A DNA stretch of 64,000 bases, taken from contig JAFKFH010000006.1 in assembly GCA_017307375.1 (NCBI GenBank), positions 372,001 to 436,000 of the forward strand, given 5' to 3'. The notes under the pieces are model-generated. The model saw only the letters and a program-made list of their open reading frames with translations, did no database searches and was not told where the DNA came from. A program made the translations under genes and the position numbers. Of the stretch, positions 33,459 to 42,062 are shown one piece after another (within the stretch, counting starts at the first letter, position 1; every line of letters starts with the position of its first letter). The DNA is from Alphaproteobacteria bacterium. Lineage in GTDB: Bacteria; Pseudomonadota; Alphaproteobacteria; Ferrovibrionales; Ferrovibrionaceae.

Positions 33459-34241
33459 ATGGATCTGGGATTGCGGGGTAAGGTCGCGCTGGTCACCGGG
33501 GCCAGCCGCGGCATCGGGCGTGCCATCGCCGAAAGCCTGGCCGCCGAGGGCGCGAAGCTCGCCCTGGCCGCGCGCGATCTGGCGGCGCTGGAGGAGGTGG
33601 CGGAAGCGGTCGCGGCGCGCGGTAGCGAAGCCTTCCTGCATCGGGCCGATCTGCGCGAGGCCGAGGCGCCGCAGGCCTTCCGCGATGCCGCCATCGCCCA
33701 TTACGGCCGCATCGATATCGTGGTCGGCAATGCCGGTGCCACCAAGCGCGGTGATTTCCTGCAGCTCAGCGAAGCCGACTGGGCCGACGGTTTCGCGCTC
33801 AAGTTCCACGGCCATGTGCGGCTGACGCGGGCGGCCTGGCCCGATCTCGTCGCGTCGAAGGGCACGCTGCTGTTCGTCATCGGCGTCGGCGGCCGCACGC
33901 CCGGGGCCGAGTTCACCATCGGCGGCTCGGTCAATGCCGCCTTGATGAACTTCACCAAGTCGATGGCCGACCGTGGCGTCGCCGACGGCGTGCGGGTCTG
34001 CGCGGTCAACCCGGGCGCCATCGCCACCGCCCGGCTGCAGACGCGCATCCGCAGCTACGCGGCCGAGCATCGGCTGGACGAGACCGCGGCGGCCGAGGGC
34101 CTGGCGCGTGCGATGGGCGTCGCCCGCTTCGGCCGGCCCGACGAGATCGCCGACATGATCACCTTCCTGGCCTCCGACCGTGCCGCCTACGCCCAGGGCG
34201 CGCTGATCGACGTCGATGGCGGTGTGACGCGTACCTTGTGA
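33459..34241 (+). CDS. SDR-family protein lacking the catalytic triad
   Basis: A 260-residue classical SDR fold: VTGASRGIGRAIAESLA near residue 13 binds NAD(P), NAGATKRGD (about 91) and VNPGAIATARLQ follow, and VDGG ends it. The active-site segment is abnormal: aligned to the family, the Tyr position is Gly155, the Lys position Asn159 and the Ser position about Gly142 (GVGGRTPGAEFTIGGSVNAAL). It may therefore be a non-canonical reductase or a binding protein. It is co-directional with the ABC operon and 38 bases after the hydrolase. The fold is sure; activity is doubtful. Confidence 0.86.
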   Translation: MDLGLRGKVALVTGASRGIGRAIAESLAAEGAKLALAARDLAALEEVAEAVAARGSEAFLHRADLREAEAPQAFRDAAIAHYGRIDIVVGNAGATKRGDFLQLSEADWADGFALKFHGHVRLTRAAWPDLVASKGTLLFVIGVGGRTPGAEFTIGGSVNAALMNFTKSMADRGVADGVRVCAVNPGAIATARLQTRIRSYAAEHRLDETAAAEGLARAMGVARFGRPDEIADMITFLASDRAAYAQGALIDVDGGVTRTL

Positions 34242-34258
34242 TGTAATCTTTCGTAAGT

Positions 34259-34298
34259 GGCCGTGCAAAGGAAGACCTTCCGTTCCGCTGCCACGGCC
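34259..34298 (+). terminator. Two-part hairpin after the SDR gene
   Basis: GGCCGTG at 34259-34265 pairs with CACGGCC at 34292-34298, and an inner GGAA/TTCC stem lies at 34270-34281. It begins 17 bases after the SDR stop. No U-run follows, so it is only a possible terminator or mRNA end-structure. Confidence 0.32.
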
Positions 34299-34367
34299 GG
34301 GCCTTGACTATCTCCCCTGCGGCGGGCAACCAGAATGGTGCTCTGCATGTCGTTGGGGGAGACGATC

Positions 34368-37298
34368 ATGACGCGCTTGCTGACCTGGGCCTCGCTGGCC
34401 CTGACCCTGCTGTTCGCGCTGCCTGCGCAGGCGATCCAGATTACCGGCACCTTCGTCGCCGGCCCGGCCCTGGTCGTCGAATCGGTCGTCGGCGCCTATC
34501 TGATCAGCAACGGCCAGGTGACGACCCAGCCCATTTCCGTCTACGTTACCAAGGGCGCCGGACAATTCGTCCTGACCGTGCCGCCCAGCACCCCGGTCCT
34601 GGTCGTCGGCAATTTCGTGCCGAACGGCCGCTACGACGATCCCGTGCTCGGCCGCACCGAGCAGCTCTCCACGATCATGCGCGCGGTGCTGGTGACCGGC
34701 ACGTCCGACATGGCGCTGACACTCTCTCCGATCAGCGAGGCGGCCGCGCAGGTCGCGCTGGGCGAGACGTCGGCACAGGCGCCCGCGCCGCTGACCGAGG
34801 CGCTGATCCGCGCCACCCAGGCCAAGGCGCAATCCTACCTGCTGTCCGTCGATCCGCTGGCCACCACGCCGCTCGATGCAACCAGCGCCGCGGCGATGGC
34901 CGGGGCCTCGCCGGCGCAGCGCCTGCTGGCGGTGGCGCTTGCCGGGATCTCCTATCAGCGTTCCGCGACCGGCCAGACCCTGTCGGCGGTCATCCAGAAC
35001 GTCGCCCAGCTGATCCAGGCCGGCTGGACACTGCTTGATGCCGGGGGCGGCTTCTCCGCCGATCCGGAGAGCGAGCCGGTGGCCGCCATGGCGCCGGTCC
35101 AGAATGCCATCGGCAGTTTCGTCAACAGCACCCAGAACCGGTCGGGCGTCGCCAGCCTCTATGACCTTGCCGCCATCCTGCTGGGCGGCGGGCCGCGCGG
35201 CGGCACGCCGGGCGCGCCGTGGACACAGGCCTGCATCGAGTCCGTCACCGCCGACTTCGCCATCCGCGATGCGATCGCGCAAAGCCCGCTGGCCCAGGCG
35301 CAATGGCGGACCATCTCGGCCTACGGCAATCTCGCCTGGGGGCCGTCACCGACGATCTATCCGGCAGTGACCATCCCGGCCGGCTGCGATCCGGTCACCT
35401 GGCAGCAGCAGCGCCTGCTGGCCGCCGCCAATCACTTCATCCAGCAACAGCACAACTACTGCCACCACTACATTCCCGGCTGGAATTCGGCCGGGCTGAC
35501 CTTCCCCCAGTCCAACGGGCCGAACGCCGGGCCCGGTCCCTCCTATTGCTATACCGGCTCCGGCGCCGGCATCGCGGCGAACGCCGCGACGCAGACCGGC
35601 CTCGACTGCTCGAACTATACCTCCTGGCTCTACAACTACGCGCTGGGCGGGGTGCGGATGACCGGCGGGATCACGGCCCAGGGCGGCTCGCTGCCGACCG
35701 CCGACCGCGCCTACAACTACGGCAATGCCTGGGCACCCGGCACGCTCTACGAGCGGCCGGCGCAGTGGCAGGGTTACATCACCAAGGGCCAGGCGCAGTA
35801 CCAGCAATATCCGTTCCAGCCCGGCGACCTGCTCTATGTCGGGCCGACCGCGGCCGACGCGGCGAAGGGCAAGATCTCGCATGTGGTGATGTGGACCGGG
35901 ATCCAGGCCGCCGACGGGTCGGGCCGCTATCTCGTGACCGAAAGCTTCGGGGCGATCGACAACGACGGGGTCAAGCCGCAGGCGGCGATTCCCAACCGCT
36001 TCCCGTTCAGCGGCCCGGCCGGCTTCACCGGCGCGGCCTATACCGGCTATCTGAACAACGCCGGCCCGAACCTGCGCTATTTCGAAGGCACGTTCCGCGC
36101 GACCAATCTGGTGCACTACCGCCGGATCATCAACGCGCCGTCCGGCTACTACACCATTCCCTACTCGGCCGGCACCGGGGTCGAGCAGGGCCGGCTGGCG
36201 ATCGACGTGACGATCGCCGGGGCGCCGGCCGGCACGGTCACCGCCTCGCTCGACACCGGCTCGCGCGGCTTCTGGGTGACGCCGGGTCTGGCACCGGCCG
36301 GCAGCGCCGCGTCGGCGCAATCGGTGCCGGGCTACATCTTCTATTGGAGCAGCGGCCATGTCCGCGTCGGTTACTGGACGCCGATGGCGGTGACGTTCCC
36401 GGCGGCGACGGCGCAGGGTGGCGCCACCGGCCCGGCGACCGCGACGATCCCGGTCCTGGTCGCGACGCTGCAGGGCTGCGTCGTCGGCACCTGGCCGAAC
36501 GCCAGCTGCACCGACGGCACGCTGAGCCCGCCGACCGTGCAAGGCGCGATGATGGGCATCGGCTTCGACCGCACGGGCCACGGCACCGGCTATGGCAGCG
36601 CCACGCCCGATCCGACGGGGCCGGGCACCACGGCGAACCTGCAGATCCTCAATCCCTTCCTCAATCTCGACCAGATGAAGGGCGGCACGATGCGCAGCGG
36701 CTACATCCTCGGCACCGGCGGCATCACCCTGGGGCTGACCGCCGCCAATACCGCCCAGACCTACAACGGCGCGCGCAGCGCCTATGCCTACACCCAGCTC
36801 AAGCCGACCGGCCGCCCGGCGGTGGCGGGCGCGCCGACCGACTGGCTGCCGATGACCGGCGCGGTGACGCTACAAGGCAAGACCTATGCCGCGGCCCAGG
36901 CCGTGCTCGACATCGGCATTCCGAACATGTTGATCACGCTGGGCAACGCCACGCCGTTCGCCGGCCAGGTGACCGCGGGCAACACGACCTACCTGTCCGC
37001 TGCTTCCGGTACCCTGGACATCGACCTGCAGAACGGCAACGGCCGGGTCGGCTACAGCATCGCCGTTCCCGATCCCGGGGCGGTGGTGCCGCCGAACGCG
37101 ACGCTCAGGCCGGCCAATGTCGCGCTGTCACCGGCCCAGCCGGTCTGGTGGACCAATGAAAGCCGCGACACCCTGGTCAATACCGGCATCTATGCGCTGA
37201 ACGCCTTCAACTATCTCTACGATGCCCAGGACGGGCTGATCGGGCTGCAGCTCAATGCGACGTCGGACGGCAAGGGCGCGCATGTCCGGACCAACTGA
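34368..37298 (+). CDS. Large exported protein: NlpC/P60-like plus pepsin-like modules
   Basis: A 976-residue secreted protein. The ATG at 34368 follows GGGGGAG; MTRLLTWASLALTLLFALPA-QA is a Sec signal. Residues ~25-300 are Ala-rich with no assignable domain. Residues ~340-560 resemble NlpC/P60 peptidases: Cys414 in LDCSNYTSWLYN, PGDLLYVG, and His505 in SHVVMWTG. Residues ~610-970 resemble an A1 (pepsin-like) bilobed protease: Asp629 in LDTGSRGFWV, with the pepsin-type Trp seven residues later, and Asp848 in AVLDIGIPN as second-lobe Asp. A final YDAQDGLIGLQLN matches the pepsin end. The second motif is DIG rather than DTG/DSG, so proteolysis is uncertain. It probably acts in the envelope or outside the cell. 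It is monocistronic. Confidence 0.72.
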   Translation: MTRLLTWASLALTLLFALPAQAIQITGTFVAGPALVVESVVGAYLISNGQVTTQPISVYVTKGAGQFVLTVPPSTPVLVVGNFVPNGRYDDPVLGRTEQLSTIMRAVLVTGTSDMALTLSPISEAAAQVALGETSAQAPAPLTEALIRATQAKAQSYLLSVDPLATTPLDATSAAAMAGASPAQRLLAVALAGISYQRSATGQTLSAVIQNVAQLIQAGWTLLDAGGGFSADPESEPVAAMAPVQNAIGSFVNSTQNRSGVASLYDLAAILLGGGPRGGTPGAPWTQACIESVTADFAIRDAIAQSPLAQAQWRTISAYGNLAWGPSPTIYPAVTIPAGCDPVTWQQQRLLAAANHFIQQQHNYCHHYIPGWNSAGLTFPQSNGPNAGPGPSYCYTGSGAGIAANAATQTGLDCSNYTSWLYNYALGGVRMTGGITAQGGSLPTADRAYNYGNAWAPGTLYERPAQWQGYITKGQAQYQQYPFQPGDLLYVGPTAADAAKGKISHVVMWTGIQAADGSGRYLVTESFGAIDNDGVKPQAAIPNRFPFSGPAGFTGAAYTGYLNNAGPNLRYFEGTFRATNLVHYRRIINAPSGYYTIPYSAGTGVEQGRLAIDVTIAGAPAGTVTASLDTGSRGFWVTPGLAPAGSAASAQSVPGYIFYWSSGHVRVGYWTPMAVTFPAATAQGGATGPATATIPVLVATLQGCVVGTWPNASCTDGTLSPPTVQGAMMGIGFDRTGHGTGYGSATPDPTGPGTTANLQILNPFLNLDQMKGGTMRSGYILGTGGITLGLTAANTAQTYNGARSAYAYTQLKPTGRPAVAGAPTDWLPMTGAVTLQGKTYAAAQAVLDIGIPNMLITLGNATPFAGQVTAGNTTYLSAASGTLDIDLQNGNGRVGYSIAVPDPGAVVPPNATLRPANVALSPAQPVWWTNESRDTLVNTGIYALNAFNYLYDAQDGLIGLQLNATSDGKGAHVRTN

Positions 37299-38747
37299 TC
37301 ACGGCGCGATAGCGACCCAGGGGCAGGCCTCCTCGTAGGCGCGCGCCAGCTGGAGCACGGCGAGGTCGGCGCGCGGCCGGCCGATCAGCTGCATGCCCAT
37401 CGGCTGGCCCTCGGGGCCGAAGCCGACCGGCACGCTGATCGCCGGGCAGCCTGCCATCGTCGCGCCGGCGACCACTTCCATCCAGCGGTGGTAGCTGTCC
37501 ATCCGGCGGTCGCCGATTGCCTTGGGCCAGTGCTGGTCGACCGAAAAGGGGAAGACCTGGGCGGTCGGCAGGGCCAGGAAATCATGATCCTCGAACAGCG
37601 CCAGCAGGGCGTGGTACCAGGCCATGCGGGCATCGCCGGCGCGCTGCACGTCGATCGCCGACAGTTTCAGCGCCCGCTCGACTTCCCACTGCGCTTCCGG
37701 CTTCAGCTTGGCGCGGCGGGCGGGATCCTCGAAGATCGGCCCCAGCTTGCCGATCAGCCCGAACTGGCGCAGCACGGAGAAGGCTTGCCACAGGCGCTCG
37801 AAGTCGAAGCGGGGCAGGGCTTGCGCAACCTCGCAGCCCAGCCCGGCGAGAATGTCGAGCGCCGACCGGCAGAGGTCGAGAATGCCGGGCTCGATCGCGA
37901 GATGGCCGCCGAGATCACCGCCCCAGGCGATGCGCAGGCCCTTCGGGTCGCGCTGCAACCGCTCCTCGAACCGATAGCCGGGATCGTCGAGCGACAGCGG
38001 CGCCCGCGCGTCGTAGCCTGCCTGCACGCTCAGCAGCAGGGCGAGGTCGTCGACCGAACGGGCCATCGGCCCCTCGGTGCCGAGCTGTCCGAAGAAGCCG
38101 TCGAGGGTCGGCGCATAGGGCACCCGGCCCTGGGACGGGCGGAAGCCGAAGACGTTGTTGAAGGCTGCGGGGTTGCGCAGCGAGCCGCCCATGTCGCTGC
38201 CGTCGGCGACGGGCAGCAGACGGAGGGCCAGCGCCACGGCCGAGCCGCCGGACGAGCCGCCGGCGATCCGGCCGGGGTCGTAGGCGTTCCGGGTGATCCC
38301 GTGGACCGGATTGTAGGTATTGGAGCCGAGGCCGAATTCGGGTGTGTTGGTCTTGCCGATGATGATCGCGCCGGCCCGCCGCGCCCGCTCGACGATCACG
38401 GTGTCGACCTCGGGCACGAAATCGGCGAAGAGCGGGGAGCCGTAGGTGGTGCGCAGCCCCTTGGTATTGGCCAAATCCTTGATCGCCTGCGGAATGCCGA
38501 ACAATGCGCCGCGGCCTTCGCCACGGGCCAGCGCCGTATCGGCCTCGCGCGCCTCGGCGATCAGCACGTCGCGCGGGCGCAGCGAGATGATCGCGTTGTA
38601 GGTCGGATTGACCCGGTCGATATGGTCGAGATAGGCGCCCATCACCTCGGCCACCGAGACATGGCGGTGGCGGATCGCCTTGGCCAGCGCGCCCGCGCCG
38701 AGGCGGCAGATGTCGGGGGCGGAGGCGGTGATCGATCCGGGTGTCAT
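37299..38747 (-). CDS. Amidase (amidase-signature family)
   Basis: A 482-residue amidase-signature hydrolase. The Ser-cisSer-Lys triad is visible: Lys in FGIPQAIKDLANTKG and the Ser pair in GRIAGGSSGGSAVALAL, with KTNTPEFGLGSNTYNPVHG between them. It hydrolyses a carboxamide, such as an aryl- or alkyl-amide, to acid and ammonia. It starts at the ATG at 38747 and shares a TGATCA with the opposing exported-protein gene (stops abut at 37298/37299). Its likely cotranscribed neighbour is the MFS exporter upstream. Confidence 0.92.
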   Translation of the reverse strand: MTPGSITASAPDICRLGAGALAKAIRHRHVSVAEVMGAYLDHIDRVNPTYNAIISLRPRDVLIAEAREADTALARGEGRGALFGIPQAIKDLANTKGLRTTYGSPLFADFVPEVDTVIVERARRAGAIIIGKTNTPEFGLGSNTYNPVHGITRNAYDPGRIAGGSSGGSAVALALRLLPVADGSDMGGSLRNPAAFNNVFGFRPSQGRVPYAPTLDGFFGQLGTEGPMARSVDDLALLLSVQAGYDARAPLSLDDPGYRFEERLQRDPKGLRIAWGGDLGGHLAIEPGILDLCRSALDILAGLGCEVAQALPRFDFERLWQAFSVLRQFGLIGKLGPIFEDPARRAKLKPEAQWEVERALKLSAIDVQRAGDARMAWYHALLALFEDHDFLALPTAQVFPFSVDQHWPKAIGDRRMDSYHRWMEVVAGATMAGCPAISVPVGFGPEGQPMGMQLIGRPRADLAVLQLARAYEEACPWVAIAP

Positions 38748-38772
38748 GCGGGGGGCTCGCGACTGGGTATCA

Positions 38773-38803
38773 GGGGGCGCAACGATAGGATAGTCGCGCC
38801 CCC
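38773..38803 (-). terminator. GC-rich hairpin between MFS and amidase genes
   Basis: GGGGGCGC and GCGCCCCC are perfect 8-base arms separated by 15 bases. On the minus strand the hairpin starts 8 bases after the MFS stop and ends 25 bases before the amidase start. There is no U-run, so it may attenuate rather than fully terminate. Confidence 0.42.
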
Positions 38804-38811
38804 GATGCCAG

Positions 38812-40041
38812 TCAGGCGGTGTGTTGCGACCGTTGGCTGCCGAACAGGCCGATCAGCAGCGCGGTGGCCAGGGCGAAGCCGCCGCCCAGCAGCATCGCCG
38901 CAGGCACCCCGGCATGGTCGACCGCAAGGCCGCCGAGCAGCGCGCCGGAGGCCAGCGCCACCTGGGCGATGGCGACGAACAGGGCCGCGCCGCTTTCCAA
39001 CGCGTCCGGCGCGGCACGGAACATCCAGCTCTGGATGCTGATCGGCAGGGCGCCGAACGCCAGGCCCCAGAGGCCGACGATGATCGTCGCGGCCAGCTGG
39101 CCGGCGCCCCAGACGGGCAGGGCAAGGGTCGTGGCGGCGATCAGCCCGGCGGCCAGGGTGACGGCCAAGCCGACATCGCGGTTGGCGATCCAGGCGCCGG
39201 CCGAATTGCCGACGAAGCCGGCGATGCCATAGGCAAGCAACAGCCCGGTGACCATCCCGGCGGTCATGCCGCTGACCTGGACCAGGAACGGCGTGACGTA
39301 GGTGTAGGCGGCGAACTGGCCGAGAAAGATCAGCAGCGTCGCGATCAGGCCGACCCGCGCCTTGGGCACGGCGAACAGCGCGGGCAGGTGGCGCAGGCGG
39401 ATCGCCCGGTCCGGCACCAGCCGCGGCAACAGGGCGATCTGGGCGGCCAGCACCACGATGGCGATGCCCCCGGCCGCGGCAAAGGCGGCGCGCCAGCCGA
39501 ACAGCTCGCCGATCAGCGCGCCGGCCGGCACGCCGGCCACCGTGCCGAGCGATACGCCGGCAAAGATCAGCGAGGTCGCCTTGATCGCATGGGCGGGCGG
39601 CACCAGCCGCGGCCCGATGGCGACGCCGATCGCCCAGAATCCGCCGACCCCGAAGCCGAGCAGCAACCGGCCGAGCAAGAGCGGCACGAAGCTCGGGGCT
39701 GCCGCGACCAGCAGGTTGGAGATCACCAGCAGGGCCATCAATACCCAGAGGACGATGCGGCGATCGAGCCGGCCGCTGGCGACGGTCAGTGCCGGGGCGG
39801 CGATCGCGGCGAGGATCCCGGGCATGGTCACGGTCAGGCCGGCCTGGCCCTCGGTGACGCCGAGGTCGCGGGCCACCGCCGGCAGCAGGCCGACGGGCAG
39901 GAATTCGCTGGTGACCAGCGCGAAGGCGCCGGTACCGACCGAAAGGACGGCCAGCCAGGTGGCCAGCGCGGGCCGGGGCGGGCAGGGATCGTGCCCGGCG
40001 GCGAGCGCTGGGGCGTCGATCGGCAGGGAAGGGGCGGACAT
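38812..40041 (-). CDS. MFS transporter (DHA1 family)
   Basis: A 409-residue major-facilitator protein with about 12 hydrophobic helices. It carries TSEFLPVGLLPAVARDLGV in helix 1-2, typical of the DHA1/AraJ-SotB sugar-efflux and drug-efflux clade, and ASGRLDRRIVLW as the loop 2-3 motif. The ATG at 40041 has GGAG nine bases upstream; a TTG at 40080 has no support. It is likely an exporter of a small hydrophobic or sugar-like compound. The gap 40042-40221 to the IclR gene holds no other gene. Confidence 0.9.
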   Translation of the reverse strand: MSAPSLPIDAPALAAGHDPCPPRPALATWLAVLSVGTGAFALVTSEFLPVGLLPAVARDLGVTEGQAGLTVTMPGILAAIAAPALTVASGRLDRRIVLWVLMALLVISNLLVAAAPSFVPLLLGRLLLGFGVGGFWAIGVAIGPRLVPPAHAIKATSLIFAGVSLGTVAGVPAGALIGELFGWRAAFAAAGGIAIVVLAAQIALLPRLVPDRAIRLRHLPALFAVPKARVGLIATLLIFLGQFAAYTYVTPFLVQVSGMTAGMVTGLLLAYGIAGFVGNSAGAWIANRDVGLAVTLAAGLIAATTLALPVWGAGQLAATIIVGLWGLAFGALPISIQSWMFRAAPDALESGAALFVAIAQVALASGALLGGLAVDHAGVPAAMLLGGGFALATALLIGLFGSQRSQHTA

Positions 40042-40221
40042 GCCGGTATGCTCCGAGGAATTGCGGGGAGGTGCAGGCAAGGCGAGGGCGTTCGCAGCGA
40101 TTTGCCGCGTCGGGAATGTATTTTTGTAGTGATCGATCCAGATATCGCGACGACAGGTAGGGCCAAGCGGCCGCTACGTCAATCGCTTTCTGGAATAGTC
40201 GCTATGGAAATCGGCGACGGC

Positions 40222-41013
40222 TCAGTCTAGCTGTTCGGCGATGGTGCGGGCCGCCGTCTGCAGAGGCTCGAGATGCAGCGGCTTGCCGCGCTGATGCATC
40301 TGCGGGGTGAGGCCGGCGATCGACAGGGCGGCGACAACCGCCCCGTCGCGGTTGAAGATCGGCACCGCCAGGGCGGTCAGGCCGAGCGCCACGTCGTCGA
40401 TGGCGAGTTCCCAGCCGCGCTTGCGGATCTGGGCGAAGTGGGTTCGCAGCTCGGTCCTGTCGGTGACGCTTTTCGGGGTGAGCTGGACGAGGTCGCCGGC
40501 CAATGCCGATTCTATTTCGGCTTCGTCCTGATAGGCCAGCAGCAATTTCGGCGCGCCGCCGCAATTGAGCGGCAGCTGGCCGCCGATGCTCCACCAGCGC
40601 ACCTCCATGCCCTTCACGTCGTGCATGCGTTCCAGGCAGACGGCACCGTGGTTCTGGTAGATCGACAGGAACGACGTGACCGACAGCAGATTGGCCAGCC
40701 GCGTCAGCTCCGGATTGGCGATGCGGCGGATGTCGATGTCCTCGGCCGCCGCGGCGATGCGGCGGATGGCGCTGCCCAGGCCGTATTGCCGGGTCGCTTC
40801 GTCCTGGACGATGAAACCTTCACCCATCAGCGTCAGCAGCAGGCGCCGGGTCGTCCCCTTGTCGAGTCGGGCGGCTTCGGCGACTTCGGCCAGGCTCTGC
40901 CGGGGACGGTCGGGAAAGGTCTTGAGGATCGCAATGGCCCGGTTCACCGCCCGGACCCCACCGGATTCCTCGGTCGCGGCCCCGTCGACGGCCGCCATTT
41001 TCGCTTTCGCCAT
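40222..41013 (-). CDS. IclR-family transcriptional regulator
   Basis: A 263-residue IclR-type regulator. The N-terminal winged helix is VNRAIAILKTF then SLAEVAEAARLDKGTTRRLLLTL; the GAF-like effector domain holds YQNHGAVCLERMHD, LPLNCGGAPKLLLAY and AVPIFNRDGAVVAALSIAG. The ATG at 41013 lies behind GGGG. It diverges from the hydrolase-hydratase-lyase-Liv-Rieske operon starting at 41169 and is its likely controller, via the inverted repeat at 41073-41091. Confidence 0.9.
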   Translation of the reverse strand: MAKAKMAAVDGAATEESGGVRAVNRAIAILKTFPDRPRQSLAEVAEAARLDKGTTRRLLLTLMGEGFIVQDEATRQYGLGSAIRRIAAAAEDIDIRRIANPELTRLANLLSVTSFLSIYQNHGAVCLERMHDVKGMEVRWWSIGGQLPLNCGGAPKLLLAYQDEAEIESALAGDLVQLTPKSVTDRTELRTHFAQIRKRGWELAIDDVALGLTALAVPIFNRDGAVVAALSIAGLTPQMHQRGKPLHLEPLQTAARTIAEQLD

Positions 41014-41072
41014 TACCCATCCCCTGCCTTCGCCGGCGCACGCTTTGCCATGCCCGGCCAGCATAGTTCAAA

Positions 41073-41091
41073 CGTTTCATGAGGCGAAACG
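41073..41091. promoter_or_regulatory. Inverted repeat, candidate IclR operator
   Basis: CGTTTC-ATGAGGC-GAAACG has 6-base perfect arms and a 7-base spacer in the 155-base divergent gap between the IclR gene and the MBL-hydrolase gene. A TTGACG -35-like box follows at 41103-41108. Length and GTTTC/GAAAC arms are IclR-like. Confidence 0.42.
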
Positions 41092-41168
41092 AATTTTGTC
41101 AGTTGACGTGACATGGCAAAACCTGTTCCGATGCGGCCGGGTCATCAAGAGCCCGGGAGGAAGCCGCC

Positions 41169-42062
41169 ATGGCGACGCATCGCGTCGGCCAGTTCGCCAT
41201 AACCCGCATCGAGGAAATGCTGACGCCCGGATTCGTTCCGGAGTTCCTGTTTCCCGATTTCACCGCCGATATCTTCGCCCAGGCGCCCCAGCTGAAGGAG
41301 GCGCGTTTCTGGGACGAGGCGTCGGCCAAGGTGATGTCGTCGATGCATTCGTGGGTGATCCGCGACGGCAAGCGTACGATCCTGGTCGATACCGGTTGCG
41401 GCAACGCCAAGCGCCGCGCACTGCCGATGTTCCAGCGTTTTCACATGCTTGACCTGCCTTATCTCGACCAGCTCGCGGCCGCCGGCATCCGGCGCGAGGA
41501 TGTCGATCTCGTGATCTGCACCCATCTCCATGTCGATCATGTCGGCTGGAACACGATGCTGGTCGATGGCCGCTGGGTGCCGACGTTCCCCAATGCCCGC
41601 TACATCTTCGGCCGCGCCGAGTTCGCGCATTGGCGCTCGCCCACCGGGGGCATCACCAAGCTGCCGGAGAACGAGGAGGTCATCACCGACAGCGTGATGC
41701 CGATCGTCGAGGCGGGGCTGGCCGATTTCGTCGATGCGGGCGACCGGCTGTTCGACGGCTTGGAGATTGCTGCCGCGCCGGGCCATACCGCCGGCCAGTT
41801 CCAGGTGCGGCTGACCGACGGGCATGATGCGGCCGTCTTTTCCGGCGATTGCATCCATCAGCCGATGCAGGTCTATCGTCCCGATTGGAACAGCCGGTTC
41901 TGCGAGGAGCCCGAGGTGGCGCGCGCCACCCGGCGCGACCTGCTCGACTGGTGCGCCGACCGCGGCGCCCTGCTGCTTCCCGCCCATTTCGGCGCGCCCC
42001 ATGCCGGCCGCGTTCGCCGCCATGCCGACAGTTTCACCTTCCTGCCCGCGGACGATCTATGA
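41169..42062 (+). CDS. MBL-fold metallohydrolase (lactonase-like)
   Basis: A 297-residue metallo-beta-lactamase-fold hydrolase. The dinuclear zinc motif is VICTHLHVDHVGWN (HxHxDH); the further ligands lie in AAPGHTAGQFQV and in VFSGDCIHQP and LPAHFGAP. Its N-terminal FAITRIEEMLTPGFVPEF resembles AHL-lactonase-like and lactone or ester hydrolases. It leads the operon and may open a lactone or ester in the pathway. Its TGA overlaps the ATG of the FAD oxidase gene (ATGA). Confidence 0.9.
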   Translation: MATHRVGQFAITRIEEMLTPGFVPEFLFPDFTADIFAQAPQLKEARFWDEASAKVMSSMHSWVIRDGKRTILVDTGCGNAKRRALPMFQRFHMLDLPYLDQLAAAGIRREDVDLVICTHLHVDHVGWNTMLVDGRWVPTFPNARYIFGRAEFAHWRSPTGGITKLPENEEVITDSVMPIVEAGLADFVDAGDRLFDGLEIAAAPGHTAGQFQVRLTDGHDAAVFSGDCIHQPMQVYRPDWNSRFCEEPEVARATRRDLLDWCADRGALLLPAHFGAPHAGRVRRHADSFTFLPADDL

